Of a stretch of DNA of 64,000 bases, positions 48,101-59,720 are shown piece after piece (positions within the stretch are counted from its first letter, which is position 1; the number at the start of each line of letters is the position of its first letter). The translations under genes were made by a program, and so were the position numbers. The DNA is taken from assembly GCF_000972845.2 (NCBI RefSeq), contig NC_040028.1, forward strand, positions 18,226,871-18,290,870. Direction: 5' to 3'. Under the pieces are notes generated by a model. That model was not told the DNA's origin, did not search any database, and saw only the letters and a list, made by a program, of their open reading frames with translations. Origin of the DNA: Larimichthys crocea. Its lineage: Eukaryota > Chordata > Actinopteri > Sciaenidae.

Positions 48101-48418
48101 AATAGCTCGAGGAGACAAATGGAAATAAATTGCAAGCTTAAATTGGAATAAAAAATAAATACATAAAGTGGCAGCCGGCACAGCGTGTACGTTAAGGTGG
48201 ATTATGTGCAGAAAATGTGGAATTTAAATGTTGAAATGAAATAATCATTTCTAAGATTAGGTTTGGGCATTTTGCCTCGTAAAACAAAAACAACTGTCTC
48301 TCTCCTCGCAGCAGGAGCTGTGACTGCGGCTCAGATGGAGAGCGGGTCACTCCGATTCAGCTCAAGCCAAGTGTCGAACCCCAAATTGGTCCTGATGGCG
48401 GTGACGTCGTGTGTGTGT

Positions 48419-48470
<52 letters not shown>

Positions 48471-51400
48471 TTTGGACAGGAAGCGATGTATCGCTCCTGA
48501 TGAGCAGTTGGCACCTTGCGCGACGCCTCTGCCATCAGTGAATGAATGTGACGAAACTGTAAAAACTTTAATGATACAGCTATATGAAGACAATGGAAGA
48601 CAGCGTCGTCGACTGTACTGAGGGTGAATCTTTATAATCCTAACACATATTTGTCATGTTAACCAACACACACACTCCTAGAGGCGGCTCTCAGCACAAA
48701 AGGAAACTGCAACAGCGTCCGAAAGAAACACACAGCAGTAGTGCTGGGCGATATGACGATACATATCGTGGGGACGAAGAAAAGTGTTCATTGTGCCATT
48801 TCTCTTCTATTGNNNNNNNNNNCAATAGAGACAGACAAGGACTACGTCAACATGCAATGTTTAATTTCCCTGTTTGTGACGACTGTACTGAGGGTGAATC
48901 TTTATAATCCTAACACATATTTGTCACTGTTAACGACTGTTCACACACACACACACACACACACTCCTAGAGGCGGCCTTCTCAGCGTCAAAGAGGAAAT
49001 CTGCAACAGCGTCCAGAAGAAAACACACAGCAGTAGTGCTGGGCGATACGACGATACATATCGTGGGGACGATAGAAGAGAAATGGCACAATAGACACTT
49101 TTCTATCGTAACCTAATTTTATCAATTATTAGAGCAAATTTATAATTAAATAGCCTGTGACGATTGTATTAGTGTTGTCTTGTAACTATGCATACTAGTT
49201 TATATAAGTGAAAATAAAGAATAAAAAAAGACAATTTTTCGCACAGAAACTCCATCCATGGCGCTGCGTGGTTCTTTGATTCTCACGCGGGTTTGTGACG
49301 TGCTTTGCGTTACTTAACTCAAGAGTGATGAACGATGGACGCGCAACAGACAGAGACAGCTACGCAGGCAGCCCAAGAAGAAGCACCTTTACCGAAAAGA
49401 GAGGGTCCGACACGGAGCAGAAGACGACCGTATGCAAACTATGGTACAAGACTATCACCGTATGAGAAAACATCCCAGCGCCATAATCAAATCAAAGGAC
49501 AGCTTTCGAGACCTCGACGAAGTCCTTGATCCGAGGTATGTAATGCCTGGTCGTAAGCACTTCAGTAAAGTCGAGTTGCCTCGCTTATAAGACGCATGCC
49601 GGGCCAAAGTCGAGGCGGATGTTTGCAGTGTGGTGCATATCGTGATATAAAATAATCCATATCGTGATATATGATTTTTTCCATATCGCCCAGCACTACA
49701 CAGCTAGATACACGAGCTACCTAAGTAGGCTGAACACTGTCTGGTCCTGGTCTCGGTTCAGCTGGTCTTGACTACAACACTATTAGAAAGCACAGAGTGA
49801 GATGGACAAAGTGCTTTTAGTCACCTCACCCACACACAGAGCAGCCATGTACAAATTCAGAAATACCGACTTCCTGGCCCAGTTTGAGCGATGTAAGCAG
49901 CATCAGTGCTGAATTCTTTCGCCCATTACTGTTCTTTTTTTTTTTTTTTTGGTTTCCTGTGAGAGGAAACTGGGGCACGAAGCAGCATGAATCCATTTAC
50001 AATTCAATTCCGCCTGGATGGATGTCGATGATACAACCACATTAAAGCGCAGTAAATTAGGAAGAAAGGCTGGAGATAACAGAAGGCAGGGTAGATAATC
50101 ACCACGTAGACTTATCAAAGAGTCCAAAACGAGACTGCGGACAGGATGAAGTAATTAACGCTCTCAGCCAATCAGATTCTCCATTCGAGTGTGAGAGTAA
50201 GTTCCATTAGCCCCTGACCTCACCTATTGCTCATCACCTCGTCATGAAAATGTTCTCGCCTATTGGATTTGCTCAGGCTTTTAACTCTAAAGAGCTACCG
50301 GGCTGGAAGCAAACTACTTAGACTGAAGTGGAACTAGGCCATAATGTTGCAGTTGGAATCTAACAGTCGGGGACAGAGAGGTGATCCATCATTCCGGCAC
50401 GACCATTAGGCTGCTGATCTCTCCACTAATCAATCCACTGATCATAGAAAAGCAGAGGCCTACAGTGACGGAGAGAGAGGCACATCAGTGTTAACAGTGT
50501 ACAAGTGTGTGTGTGTGGGTGTACATGTCGTCTCTGCACACAATGAACCCTGGTGTGGGTGACAGTGGCAGGCTGTGGCAGCCACGCTGGCTCACATAAA
50601 GCCGTAAAGTTTCCCAGAGGGCTGGTGGTGTCCACAGAGCCCGAGAGGAATCAGCGCATTAGAACCAGACGGCCTTCATCTATTTCGTCTAAATGTGGCT
50701 GCCTTTCAGGGACACGCAGTTACTATTTTTATTACAATTGCACTTCTTGATCATTCTGTCTTGTTATGAATTTCTATTTTCTCCCCGTCTCCCTCCACCG
50801 GCCCGGACCAAACAAGTGGAAACCGATGCTGAAGCTGTCAAAAACAAGATGGATTTCTGTGCCGTGACTCCGTCCTGCTCTCCAGCTATGGAGGAAAGTG
50901 GAGCAAGCCGATCGTTTTTTTTTGGCTTAATTTCTGACTTGAACTACATACAAACTCATCCCAGTTTAACACGCGCCTTGTGAAACCGATGCCATCTCAT
51001 TCTGTTGCGGTCACATCTGATTTAAGAGCTGCAGTAGCCCCTTGATAATTGCGTGCGCCCTCCTCCATCTCCTCCATCTCCAAATTCAAAACCATAAAAA
51101 TGAATTAGATCATCAGTTGGCATATTCTAAACTGGTTATGAGATCATTTGTCTCACTATCAGTCATGACGAATTAAACCAATTTCAGGAGATGGTTTGAA
51201 GCTGAAGTCTCGGAGAGCTCACAGGTAAATATCAAAATACTGACGCACGAGATAATAGTGTTGGGGAAAGGTTAAAGCCGCTGCCCGTGGACACACGGGG
51301 GAGCTGTGAGCGTCACACATCATCAGCTGCAACACTGTGTTTACACTGAGTGTGTGTCCAAGTCCACATCACCCTTAGACTGAAGAAACGTGGATTAATA

Positions 51401-53634
51401 AATGGATCATATTTGTATTGCATCAATCAGCTAATTATTTCTCCAGTACCTGATACATCATTCGGTCTATAAAGAATCGGCAACTACTGAAAAATGATTT
51501 CCCAGAGCATAAGATGATCTTTAAATCGCTTCATCCTCCCAATCGATACAAATATTACACACGACTCTGTTCTGGTCCGTTCTCCACCGGGAGCATTTTG
51601 CCTCTCAGACTTTGTTAACTTGCTCAAACTTGCTGGTTTGTGTCCTTCAAATGTGTAAATATGCTTTTAGATAGGGTGTTTTATTTTGAAAATCTTGAGA
51701 AAATACTCCTGAAACAGACTGTTGAAGTTTGCTACCCGGGGACTGGGCTACATTTATTTGATTCACTCCTTTGCACAGATATTGTTGTACGAATAAGGAA
51801 TTTAGTTTATTCAATAACAGTCAGAGTCCTTTTTGATTTTATTTAGACTCATCTCTAGAGAATACTCTTTTTATTATTTATTTATTTTGTTGGTTTGAAC
51901 AGAATCCGCTCCCCATGTTTCCCTTAGCTCAACTCTTTTTTGTTGCATTTTAATAAATCCAGATTCTCAGAAATAAAAAACAACTTGCTTCTGTTTGTTT
52001 TTACCAAAAACAGCTGCTGTTCGTTTACTCCTGTTTCCCGACACGAGCTGGGTCGTGATGTCCATTGAACGTGTACTCTGTGTTCTCTGAAATTACACGC
52101 CGCTCCTCTTTTATGACAGATTTTTGTTGCAAAATAAAGCCGGGACATTAATAAATAATAAAAATCTGTCTTGCCCAAATCCAGGAAAGTATAAATAACT
52201 CTCGAGTTACTTCCAGTCAAACTATAAGCACAGACAGTCCCTTCATAAGTCTGTAGCTATGGCTGCATACATAGTCTAATGTATTCGAGTCATGGCTGTG
52301 GACTGAGAGACAGCCTGCTGACAGCTGAGAGCAACGGCCAAGTCGACAGGATCCCTGGAGTGCACAGTGACAGCTCCCTGCTGCGACAGAGACAGGAGGG
52401 GAATCATTTTACTTCTGAGAAGATTGAGGCTAACACACATGTGCGCGCACACACACACACACACACACTGACCGATTAATGATCACACCTCAGCTCCTCG
52501 AGCTCGGCGAGAGAGCACTGGAAGGAAAATAATCCAGCGAGAGTGACATCTTGTACACGCGAGTGACCTTTGAAACTTTTCTGTAGGGATGGGCAGTGAT
52601 CTGATTTAATTTATACAAGCAGCATTATTGATTCTGCTCCTCAGTTTGATTCCTTATCGATTCCTGATCAGTTTTCTGTGTGTAAAAAAAGCCTGTACTT
52701 GGTTTGGTCTGATCCTGCCTGCGTGCAGCTGATGTTGTTATAACAGCATGTTTGCACTCAGTAGCAGGCGTTCTCCTCTGTGTCTACAGTGTCAAATACA
52801 TGACAGTCCTGTAATTTAAGCCCATGTTGTGCAGAAAGTTGTCCCCACCCTTTAAAAATCATCCGACACCAACGGACACTGTGACGCCACGCTTTTGACC
52901 GTTTCTTCCTCTTTACCGTGAATCCTCCTGGTTACAAAGTTTCCAGAATTGTAAACGCGAGTTTGCGTCATTCTTTTGCATGACACAACGCCGGGGGGTG
53001 GTGTGAGGTCATCACGGTTATCACCACATTTTCTTTTTAATCAGAATCCAGCTGTCACACAAATATTTTTTTTCCTGTGAAGACCTGCCTTACTTATAGG
53101 AAATCCAGCATCTGATTGGCGATGACAGTAAACCACAAAACCACATTGCTTTTTCACTAAAGAATCCTCTCTTACATTTCTCTCTGGGTGTTTGTGTCGT
53201 TAATATTAATGAGCATCTCTTCAGATTGGCTGACATAAAACAATAGACAGTCAGGCCAACAACAGGAGCCTGCCTGCACCCACTGTCCTGTGACTGTGAA
53301 GACAACATTTCTCTGTGGATTGAAAGTTTTCACACTGTTTCATCTGGACCTGCTTTATAATATAAAAAACTCCAATCCGTTACCGAGTCAAACTAAAATC
53401 GGTCTTACCCAGCGTGTCTTTGATGTTCTTCACCAGCGAGCCTTTCTTCAGGCTGTTCTTGCGCTCCACGTAGTTCGACGGCACATATCCCGTTTGGTTG
53501 GAGGCGTTGCGGACGCGCCACCAGGTCTTTGAGTCGTCCAGGAGGAAGAGACGCTCGTTTTTACGGATGTCAAGTTCCTGGTCCTGCTGGGCCGTGTAGT
53601 CCCATTTGGCTACAACAATCACCTCCTCTGTCAT
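39572..53634 (-). CDS. nck2: NCK2 adaptor protein (SH3-SH3-SH3-SH2)
   Basis: Three coding exons on the minus strand: 53634-53409, 40899-40127 and 39766-39572. They total 1194 nt, or 397 residues plus TGA, and phases join exactly (human NCK2 has 380). NCK2 is a cytoplasmic adaptor linking phosphotyrosine receptors, through its SH2, to actin regulators such as WASP and PAK bound by its SH3 domains. SH3-1 is at about 5-59 (AKWDY, WW at 38-39, PSNY), SH3-2 at 119-178 (GWW at 156-158), SH3-3 at 215-272 (WW at 251-252, PKNY) and SH2 at 302-395 ([17 protein letters not shown] with the binding Arg at 328). The linker before SH3-2 carries a Gly-rich insert at 104-113. A second, broken copy of exons 2-3 lies inside the intron after exon 1. 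Confidence 0.97.
40127..40899 (-). CDS. nck2: nck2 middle exon, intact copy (SH3-2, SH3-3, SH2 start)
   Basis: 773 nt between acceptor ctgcag and donor gtgagt. It is an open frame from [19 protein letters not shown] through both SH3 domains to FLVRDSESS. It joins the first and last exons in phase. Confidence 0.96.
42059..42140. repeat. (CA)n microsatellite, 82 bp
   Basis: Uninterrupted CA dinucleotides. The matching place in copy 2 (47293-47367) is shorter and interrupted. Confidence 0.97.
43203..43231. repeat. (GT)n microsatellite
   Basis: 29 bp of GT. The equivalent in copy 2 is 48409-48465, about twice as long. Confidence 0.95.
43573..44012 (+). mobile_element. hAT element, left part, cut at the duplication junction
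   Basis: Begins with the terminal repeat tagtgctgggcgatatgacg and matches the complete element at 49034-49698 until it breaks off at aaactatg. The next base starts copy 2 of the nck2 block. Confidence 0.85.
44858..46151 (-). pseudogene. nck2: Second, frameshifted copy of nck2 exons 2 and 3
   Basis: The last exon copy (45052-44858, 195 nt) is intact with the same TGA. The middle exon copy (46151-45389) is 763 nt against 773, with several frameshifts. For instance the SH3-3 Trp pair is lost ([10 protein letters not shown] in place of [11 protein letters not shown]), and the SH3-2 and SH2-start frames are broken. Splice-site sequences are retained. On the minus strand this copy lies between exon 1 and the intact copy, so normal splicing would meet it first. 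The errors look like sequencing noise rather than pseudogene decay, because non-coding flanks are equally affected. Confidence 0.8.
47293..47367. repeat. (CA)n microsatellite, interrupted
   Basis: 75 bp of CA broken by two extra A bases. It is the counterpart of 42059-42140. Confidence 0.95.
48409..48465. repeat. (GT)n microsatellite
   Basis: 57 bp of GT with one extra G. It is the counterpart of 43203-43231. Confidence 0.95.
48813..48822. other. Assembly gap (10 N)
   Basis: The sequence on the right of the gap repeats about 280 bp already present on its left, so the two contig ends overlap rather than abut. Confidence 1.
48823..49442. repeat. Third partial copy of the block end
   Basis: Matches 43362-44012, from caatagagacagacaagg to cgtatgcaaactatg. 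It carries a 27-bp inversion, a 30-bp deletion and a 20-30 bp insertion relative to copy 1, then continues into the rest of the hAT element. Confidence 0.88.
49034..49698 (+). mobile_element. Complete non-autonomous hAT element with ZBED-type transposase remnant
   Basis: Ends are tagtgctgggcgatac and gatatggaaaa-side tatcgcccagcacta, which are inverted repeats. The 8-bp flanks are cacagcag and cacagcta, a mutated target duplication with 6 of 8 matching. Inside is a frame with [20 protein letters not shown], and further on [20 protein letters not shown] then [10 protein letters not shown] before a stop. This is the LDPRY region of hAT/ZBED transposases. The catalytic middle is deleted, so the element is not self-mobile. 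Confidence 0.8.
49707..53408 (-). other. nck2: nck2 intron after the first coding exon
   Basis: 3.7 kb of unique sequence between the hAT element and exon 1, with no coding exon. It has a CA tract (52447-52468) and a degenerate repeat at 52583-52690. Confidence 0.65.
52583..52690. repeat. Degenerate dispersed repeat (gggatgggca..tatcgattcctgatca)
   Basis: Resembles a common fish repeat with the theme 'gggatgggtatcgatc..cgattcctgat', recognised from memory. The boundaries are approximate. Confidence 0.4.
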
Positions 53635-53650
53635 CTTTCATGGAGTCCTC
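53409..53650 (-). CDS. nck2: nck2 first coding exon (SH3-1)
   Basis: The exon runs from acceptor ctccacag, through 16 nt of 5' UTR, to ATG at 53634 and on to donor gtaaga. It encodes the first SH3 and the linker [18 protein letters not shown]. Because an acceptor precedes the ATG, at least one 5' non-coding exon lies further right. An out-of-frame ATG sits 7 nt upstream of the start. Confidence 0.95.
53570..53641 (-). other. Overlapping upstream ORF at the nck2 start
   Basis: ATG at 53641-53639 opens a 23-codon frame plus TGA (53572-53570) that overlaps the NCK2 start in another frame. This could lower main-start use by leaky scanning; the effect is inferred. Confidence 0.45.
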
Positions 53651-53900
53651 CTGTGGAGAAGAAGAAGGAGAAGAACAGGGGTGAGCCACACCTCACACAG
53701 AGAGGTATACGAAAAGCTTGCCATGCCTTCAAACAGCCACTAGGGGGCAGAGAGGCTGATCATGAGTACTTCAATAAATTATTTCAGTATTAAGAAATAA
53801 TGTGTGTGACTGAGTCCACAAACTGATCCTGAATGTATCATGAACACAAAGTTATCCTTTAATTAGAATAAATGAGGATCAGATGGGCCAAAGTCTCAAC

Positions 53901-53902
<2 letters not shown>

Positions 53903-53944
<42 letters not shown>
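53903..53944. repeat. (GT)n microsatellite
   Basis: 42 bp of uninterrupted TG. Confidence 0.97.
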
Positions 53945-53946
<2 letters not shown>

Positions 53947-56399
53947 TTTTGCCGTGACAAGTCATTACAAAATAATCCATATCCATCCATGCAGACGATT
54001 TTTTAAACCGCTTATCCCTGCTCACATAGGACACTGAACAGGATGCAGCACGGACAGGTTGCCAGGCTAAATTACATAACTAAAGTCATAACCGCATGAG
54101 TTTAAAGTTGTGGCACTAAAACATATAATTCCATAGATGAGGAAGACTTTGTGAAACATGCTGAAATCACGTTAAAGCACGGTTTGGAGGACGGCGTTCG
54201 CTCTACGACGCACCTCAGCGCAAACACACAAAATCAATTCATGTGCTCATTCTGCATGCCGTCGCTCACACACACGCACAAAGCCTTGCCTATTAGTTTC
54301 CAGACAGACAGTGAGCGATTACATGCTCTATTTCACCGGGCCTGAGGTCAAGTGATTTGACATGGGGGTTTGGCAGGGCCACCTTAAAACTGCTCGGAAA
54401 TTGCACGCATCTGCTCACGAGCGGCGGCCAAGGAGGAATAAATTGTCTGTTTGTGAACACACACAGACACGCAGACCAGGGGGAAAAGTTTCATTTTTGT
54501 TTGTCCGGTGCAAACTTTTCTTTCCCCCCGTGATGAAAAGGCGTCTCGCGGTATGAGAACCATCCGAGCAATCTGGTTTATATTTAGCCCGGCACTGAGT
54601 TAACAGTCTGCGGCTGGAAACGAGATCGCCGGAATGAATAAAGGAAGTCAAAACGCTTCGGATGAAAAGAAGCTGTGTGGAGATTAAGGGAGGGGAGGAA
54701 TCAAAGATAAAGAATGAATAGTCATGCCGTAAATCTTTTTGAGTCAGCGATTCAGCCCCCGAATAATTAAATAAAACCGTCAGTTTCATATCTAATCTCT
54801 CTTTTGTGAGGCTCGGGAGCTATCGGTGGCACGCTGTGATTTATGGCGGAGAAACTCCACGACTGAAACTGACAGTTAAATCCTCCACAACACAATAACA
54901 TCTAATGGATACGCAGCTTAAAATAATGTGTCATGACATATATTTCATTGTTTTCAGGATGAAAATGGAAGAAATGTGCGTGCGAGGAAGCGCGTGGGTG
55001 AGAACATTCATGCATATTTACGCGGAGATAGAAGAGTGGAAATGCAGCAAAGCGCATTAAGGATGCAGGGGGGATCGTACACTCCCTCATTTGTATTGTC
55101 ATTCACATTTTATTCCTTAATGAGAGGGCACAGCAGAGATAATGTGTAACCACAAAAGCGAATTATGACTCATGAGAAGTGTAGCTGCACAAATTAGGCC
55201 GTATTAAAGATTCCATTACTGGTGGAAGAAAGATTAATATCTTCTGTGGTGGGGATACATTTGATGAAATGCAAATGGGAGCACTCTAAAGCACGGCTGT
55301 TATTTCAACCAGAGATATTCAATTCCACTTCAATTAGGCCACGACCACAGAGACAGAGCAGCCATTACCGGATACATTCTTAAAGAGTTACAGTCAAAGC
55401 CAAAAGGCCTGTGTGTGTGTGTGTTGTCGCTGCCTCCTATCTCTGCAACAAGCAGTAAAAGTGCAACAGTTTGTACAGTAGAGCTTTGTGAATGTGCCTC
55501 TGCTTGCCGCCACTAAAGCTGTCAAACTGGATTTCTTCACAGGCTGGGACAGGGACAAGCAGAGGAGGAGGAGGTGGTGGTGATTGTGCAACATGTGAAT
55601 TTATGTCAAGTTCACCATAAGTTAAGCTACACAACTTTCCCGGATGTGACAACTTTAAGTGCAGCTGGAGAGGCAGCAGGAGGGACATAGCGGAAGGGTC
55701 AGGCTCGACATAAAGGACGAGGCAGAAAAGCGCAGCAGCTGTGATTCTTCGGAGGGCGCAGGAAATAGAAGCGCAAGGACAGATTTATGACAAGATGAGG
55801 GGACGGTGACGTCAACTCTTCCAGGAGACAGGAGGTATGTGAACGTGCTGTGGCCTCTATCCGCCTCGGGCTGTAGCTGCCGGATTATACCAGGCTACTA
55901 CTTTCCTTTTGTTTTACTGCATTCATTACTCCTGGTGTGGACGGATGGATGAGCAAAACTGATGAAATGCTTCCCGGTATCACTGTCGCTACATTTGAAA
56001 CATTGGAATACAAAGCGGATCAGATGAGTGATGAACGGGATTAACTTCTGGGATTGTTTGGGATTTCTTCCTCTACACAGCAAAGATTTAAAAGCTTCCA
56101 GCATCAGGTCACTTTCACACGTGTAGTTCAGCTCGTTTGATCACGACCAAGTTAAACTAAAAATAAATATTGTTGTCTTTGGTCTAGTTCGTGTTCACGT
56201 AACTTATCCTATGGGACAGTTTTGGTGACGTCATCCTACGACAGTATAAGAAGCTCATGAGTGACGTCACTCAGGTTTCCCGATGGGCTGGTTTCAAGCT
56301 GAAAATACGCTGGTGCTGTGCTGCTTCTTCCAGCTAAATATCAGCGTAAAAGACGTGGATCATCGGCGGACCTGAATGACACCTGGCTGCTCAAATCCT

Positions 56400-56545
56400 G
56401 TCAATCAAAGCGCCTTGTACCAGGCTGTAAACATGTTTATTTCTGCTGTGAAGTTGGACATTTGAACATGGGGACTTATGGAGACTGACTCACTTCTGGA
56501 GCCAGACTCAAGTGGACGTTAGAGGAATTGGCTTCAGTTCACAGC
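56400..56545 (-). repeat. Dispersed repeat family, copy C (short)
   Basis: Shares ccaggctgtaaacatgttta, gaacatggggacttatggag and ctcaagtggacgttagagga with copies A, B and D. The central portion is missing. Confidence 0.85.
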
Positions 56546-59327
56546 CACGGAGGCTGGTGTGCACTGGCATGTAACTCATTCATTGGACAGTTTTGGTGCT
56601 AAACTTTGTGTTTATTTTTCATCTCTAATGCTCACAAACAGCGTACTCGACCGTATTTTATGAAACCAGATAGAAACAGACATGATATCAGTATGTGTTT
56701 AGCTTGACACACGTTTGTTTTCACCAGATCAGGGAAACTCTCAGAAAATGGATTTATTAGTAGTTCAGCTTTTTAACAAAAGAAAGATGAAACCACATAC
56801 TCAAACAGACAACAGACACAAACAGTGGATTTATTGTCTTCACTTGCAAACCACAGAGGAACTGCACCAAAGAGCTGCTGGCCCTGTTGTTTGGTTCACA
56901 GCAGAGTTTGACTGACAGCATCTGCGCCGGCCTGAACAAAGAAAACAAAACGGGTAAACACGGCCGACTTAAACCGAACCAACAGGTTGGATGTGAAGCG
57001 ATCTCAACGAACCCTCCTATCGTGTTTCTCGTGTAATTTCTTTCCACTAAACTGGCAGAATAACACGTGACATCCTTCCACCCTTGAGTACTTCGCCTCC
57101 CCTCATCCATGATACCAATTCCCCCTGTCTCCTTGACAACCTTGCTCATTAGGCAGCGATGGGAATCCCATACCAAATCCGTCCTCCTCCATAGGCGGCG
57201 GTGTATGTCAGAGTGGCAGCCATACCGTCGCTCATTCTGGTTCCTGCTAACGGGCCGTCGCTCTTGACATCAATCTGGGAAAGTCTCGTTTGTGTTTGCG
57301 GAAACTGGATCCGCTAAACACGAAATATTACGATCCATTCATCCGTTAATTACAGCTTCATTTTTTACGGTTCATAGAAGGTGGCTGAACACACACACAC
57401 ACACAAAAAAAAACATAAATTTCCTGTGAGAGCGAGAAAGAGCGAGCACACAAACACACACAAAAGAAAACAAACAGTTTGAGGAGAGAGACCGGATTTT
57501 AAAAAAGAGAAAAGCCTGAAAGCTCATGCTCCCCGTGACCTCCTCATTCCTCTGCTGAGAGAGTTAAAAGAGGAAAGATGAGCGACAGACTGCTGAGCTG
57601 GGCTTCACCCGCACTTCAACAACTCCCTTCGCTGAAGGGGGGGGGAAACGCTCCGAGGCTCTTTCAACAGCGCACAAAGAGAAAGGGAAAGTAAAAGAGG
57701 ATTATAAAAAAAAAAGAGAGACAGAGAGAGAGAGGAGGGATGTTTAAAGAAAGAAAAAGTCTGGCAGAGCTTTTCTGTGTTTGGCATTCAGGTCAAAGAC
57801 ATGCAGGATTCAGCCAATGGGAGACGTTTTCCACCCCCGCTCGGTCGCCCTCCACTCCACAATGTTTGCAGAAGTTGCTTCTCAGAGGACGGACAACTGG
57901 CAATCAGCGTCTGAGGCGAACAGACTTAAACTCGAGGATCTAATGATTCTTCCTCGCACAATAAATTTGTCTCCAAGAACAACAACAACAACAAAACCAG
58001 GCCAACGCATAATTAGATGCCTTTCACATGCAGTCAGTGTTAACAATGTTTTCCACATGTACAGCTGCTGATGCGAAAACGCCAGAGTGACAGCTGTACT
58101 GAAACGCGTGCATATACAGCACGGGCCTTTAACGCGAGGGCGTGGTGTACGACATGAGCTCATCTGCCGCTCTCTGTGATGAGGTTGGCGGTTGCTCTTC
58201 TTCAGATTCAGGAGGAGGAAACGAGCGCGGCGTACATGTGGATGCCATCAGAAAGATTTTTTTTATTTTTTAAAAACCACCACACAAGGACGTCTCAAAC
58301 ACAACACCGAGAGGGTTTCTCGTGGTCGGCTTAAAATAGGACAGAGAAGAAGGCAGCAGCACACACACACACTTAAGACCACACACACAAATAGAGCTGG
58401 GGCTGCTATCATTACACCATATGACTGCACATGGGGAGACAGAAGAGGCTTCTTTATCAAAGTGTCCAAACAAGAGAGAAACAACCTGAGACAGAGATAT
58501 ACTCCCTGAAAAATCTGATCTGCAAACATTTACACTAAAACATCAACTTAAACATGCAGCTGCAGTAGCACAAACAGGCTTATTTACACTTGCAGCAGTT
58601 TGCGAGTTACATTATCATTCATCTAGATTTATGTTTGTGTCCACCTGATGAATGCGAGGCCACCATTTATCGCTTTTAGCTCTGTAAGGCTCCATAAAGC
58701 TCGAATCCGATAGGCGATAAATATCTGTAAGGTCGCGGGCTATTAGGTGATTGGGTTGTTGTTTTTTTCAGTTGATTTCTGTCATTTTATTTCGCTAATT
58801 TAATCAAAGAAACGAGCGAGAGCAGCTGCTCATTGACAGATTTGTTCAGCAGCACTGTAAACACCCGCTGAGCCGGAGAACAACACACACACACACACCG
58901 GCGTGAATATATTGGCAAACGCCGGTTGCTGGGAAATTTATCACCCAACCTTACTCATCACCTCAAACGACCCTTTCTGTCAGTTCGTTATGATGCCATC
59001 CTAATAAAACCGATGCTGCGTGCACGTCCCATCTCAAAGCAGAGAGGATTCAGTTATTCTTAGTTTAGCCTCACTTCAATTCTTGCTGCCCTTGCACAAA
59101 AACACCTGATTGTTCTCGTGAGTCTCATGAGCTGGATGCCGAACATTCAGCACACAGATGGCACTGACTTCACAGAGGACAGCGCTCCTCAAAACACCAA
59201 ATTATATCTGGCATGTTCGCTCATATGACAAGCTTGTAGTATGTGTGTTGGTGAGTGTTTGGACTGAATTCCTACAAAAGTATCTAAAGGTCTCATTAAA
59301 AAGTGTTTGAGCAGGCGGCAACTACCG

Positions 59328-59720
59328 TGGCTGTGAAGTGAACCCAATGCGGATAACTGCAGTTCCTTAAACGTCCACTTGAGTCCGTCTTCCATAAGTC
59401 CCCATGTTCAAATGTCCAACTTCACAGCAGAAATAAACATGTTTACAGCCTGGTACAAAAAACTGTTTTGGTCTCTGTAGCTAATTTCCCCGTTCATGAC
59501 AACTGTACTGAGGGTGAATTTATATACAACTCACCTGTTCACATTATATTAAGGCTTAAAGTTATGCAGAATTATCAGTGTGGGTGCTCTGATTGACAGG
59601 TAGGTGCTGTTACCGATGACCCATTTGAGCAACCAGGCACCATTCAGGCCACCTCAGTTCCACTGATGATCCAGATCTTTGCCGATATTTAGATTAGCCA
59701 GGAGGAAGAAGAAGCAGGAC
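59328..59720 (+). repeat. Dispersed repeat family, copy D
   Basis: Near-identical to copy A over about 200 bp (59400-59580), including acaactcacctgttcacatt. The outer parts diverge. Confidence 0.87.

Larger units (their letters stand above)
46152..48738 (-). other. nck2: nck2 intron sequence, copy 2
   Basis: Parallels 40900-43572 with many small indels. No coding exon is present. Confidence 0.7.
44013..48812. repeat. Duplicated nck2 block, copy 2 (noisy)
   Basis: Starts at ccccttatattacaagaag, directly after the truncated hAT end, and tracks copy 1 to the N gap. It carries very many single-base deletions, in coding and non-coding sequence alike. It is best read as an unpolished alternative haplotype or assembly duplicate. 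Confidence 0.88.
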
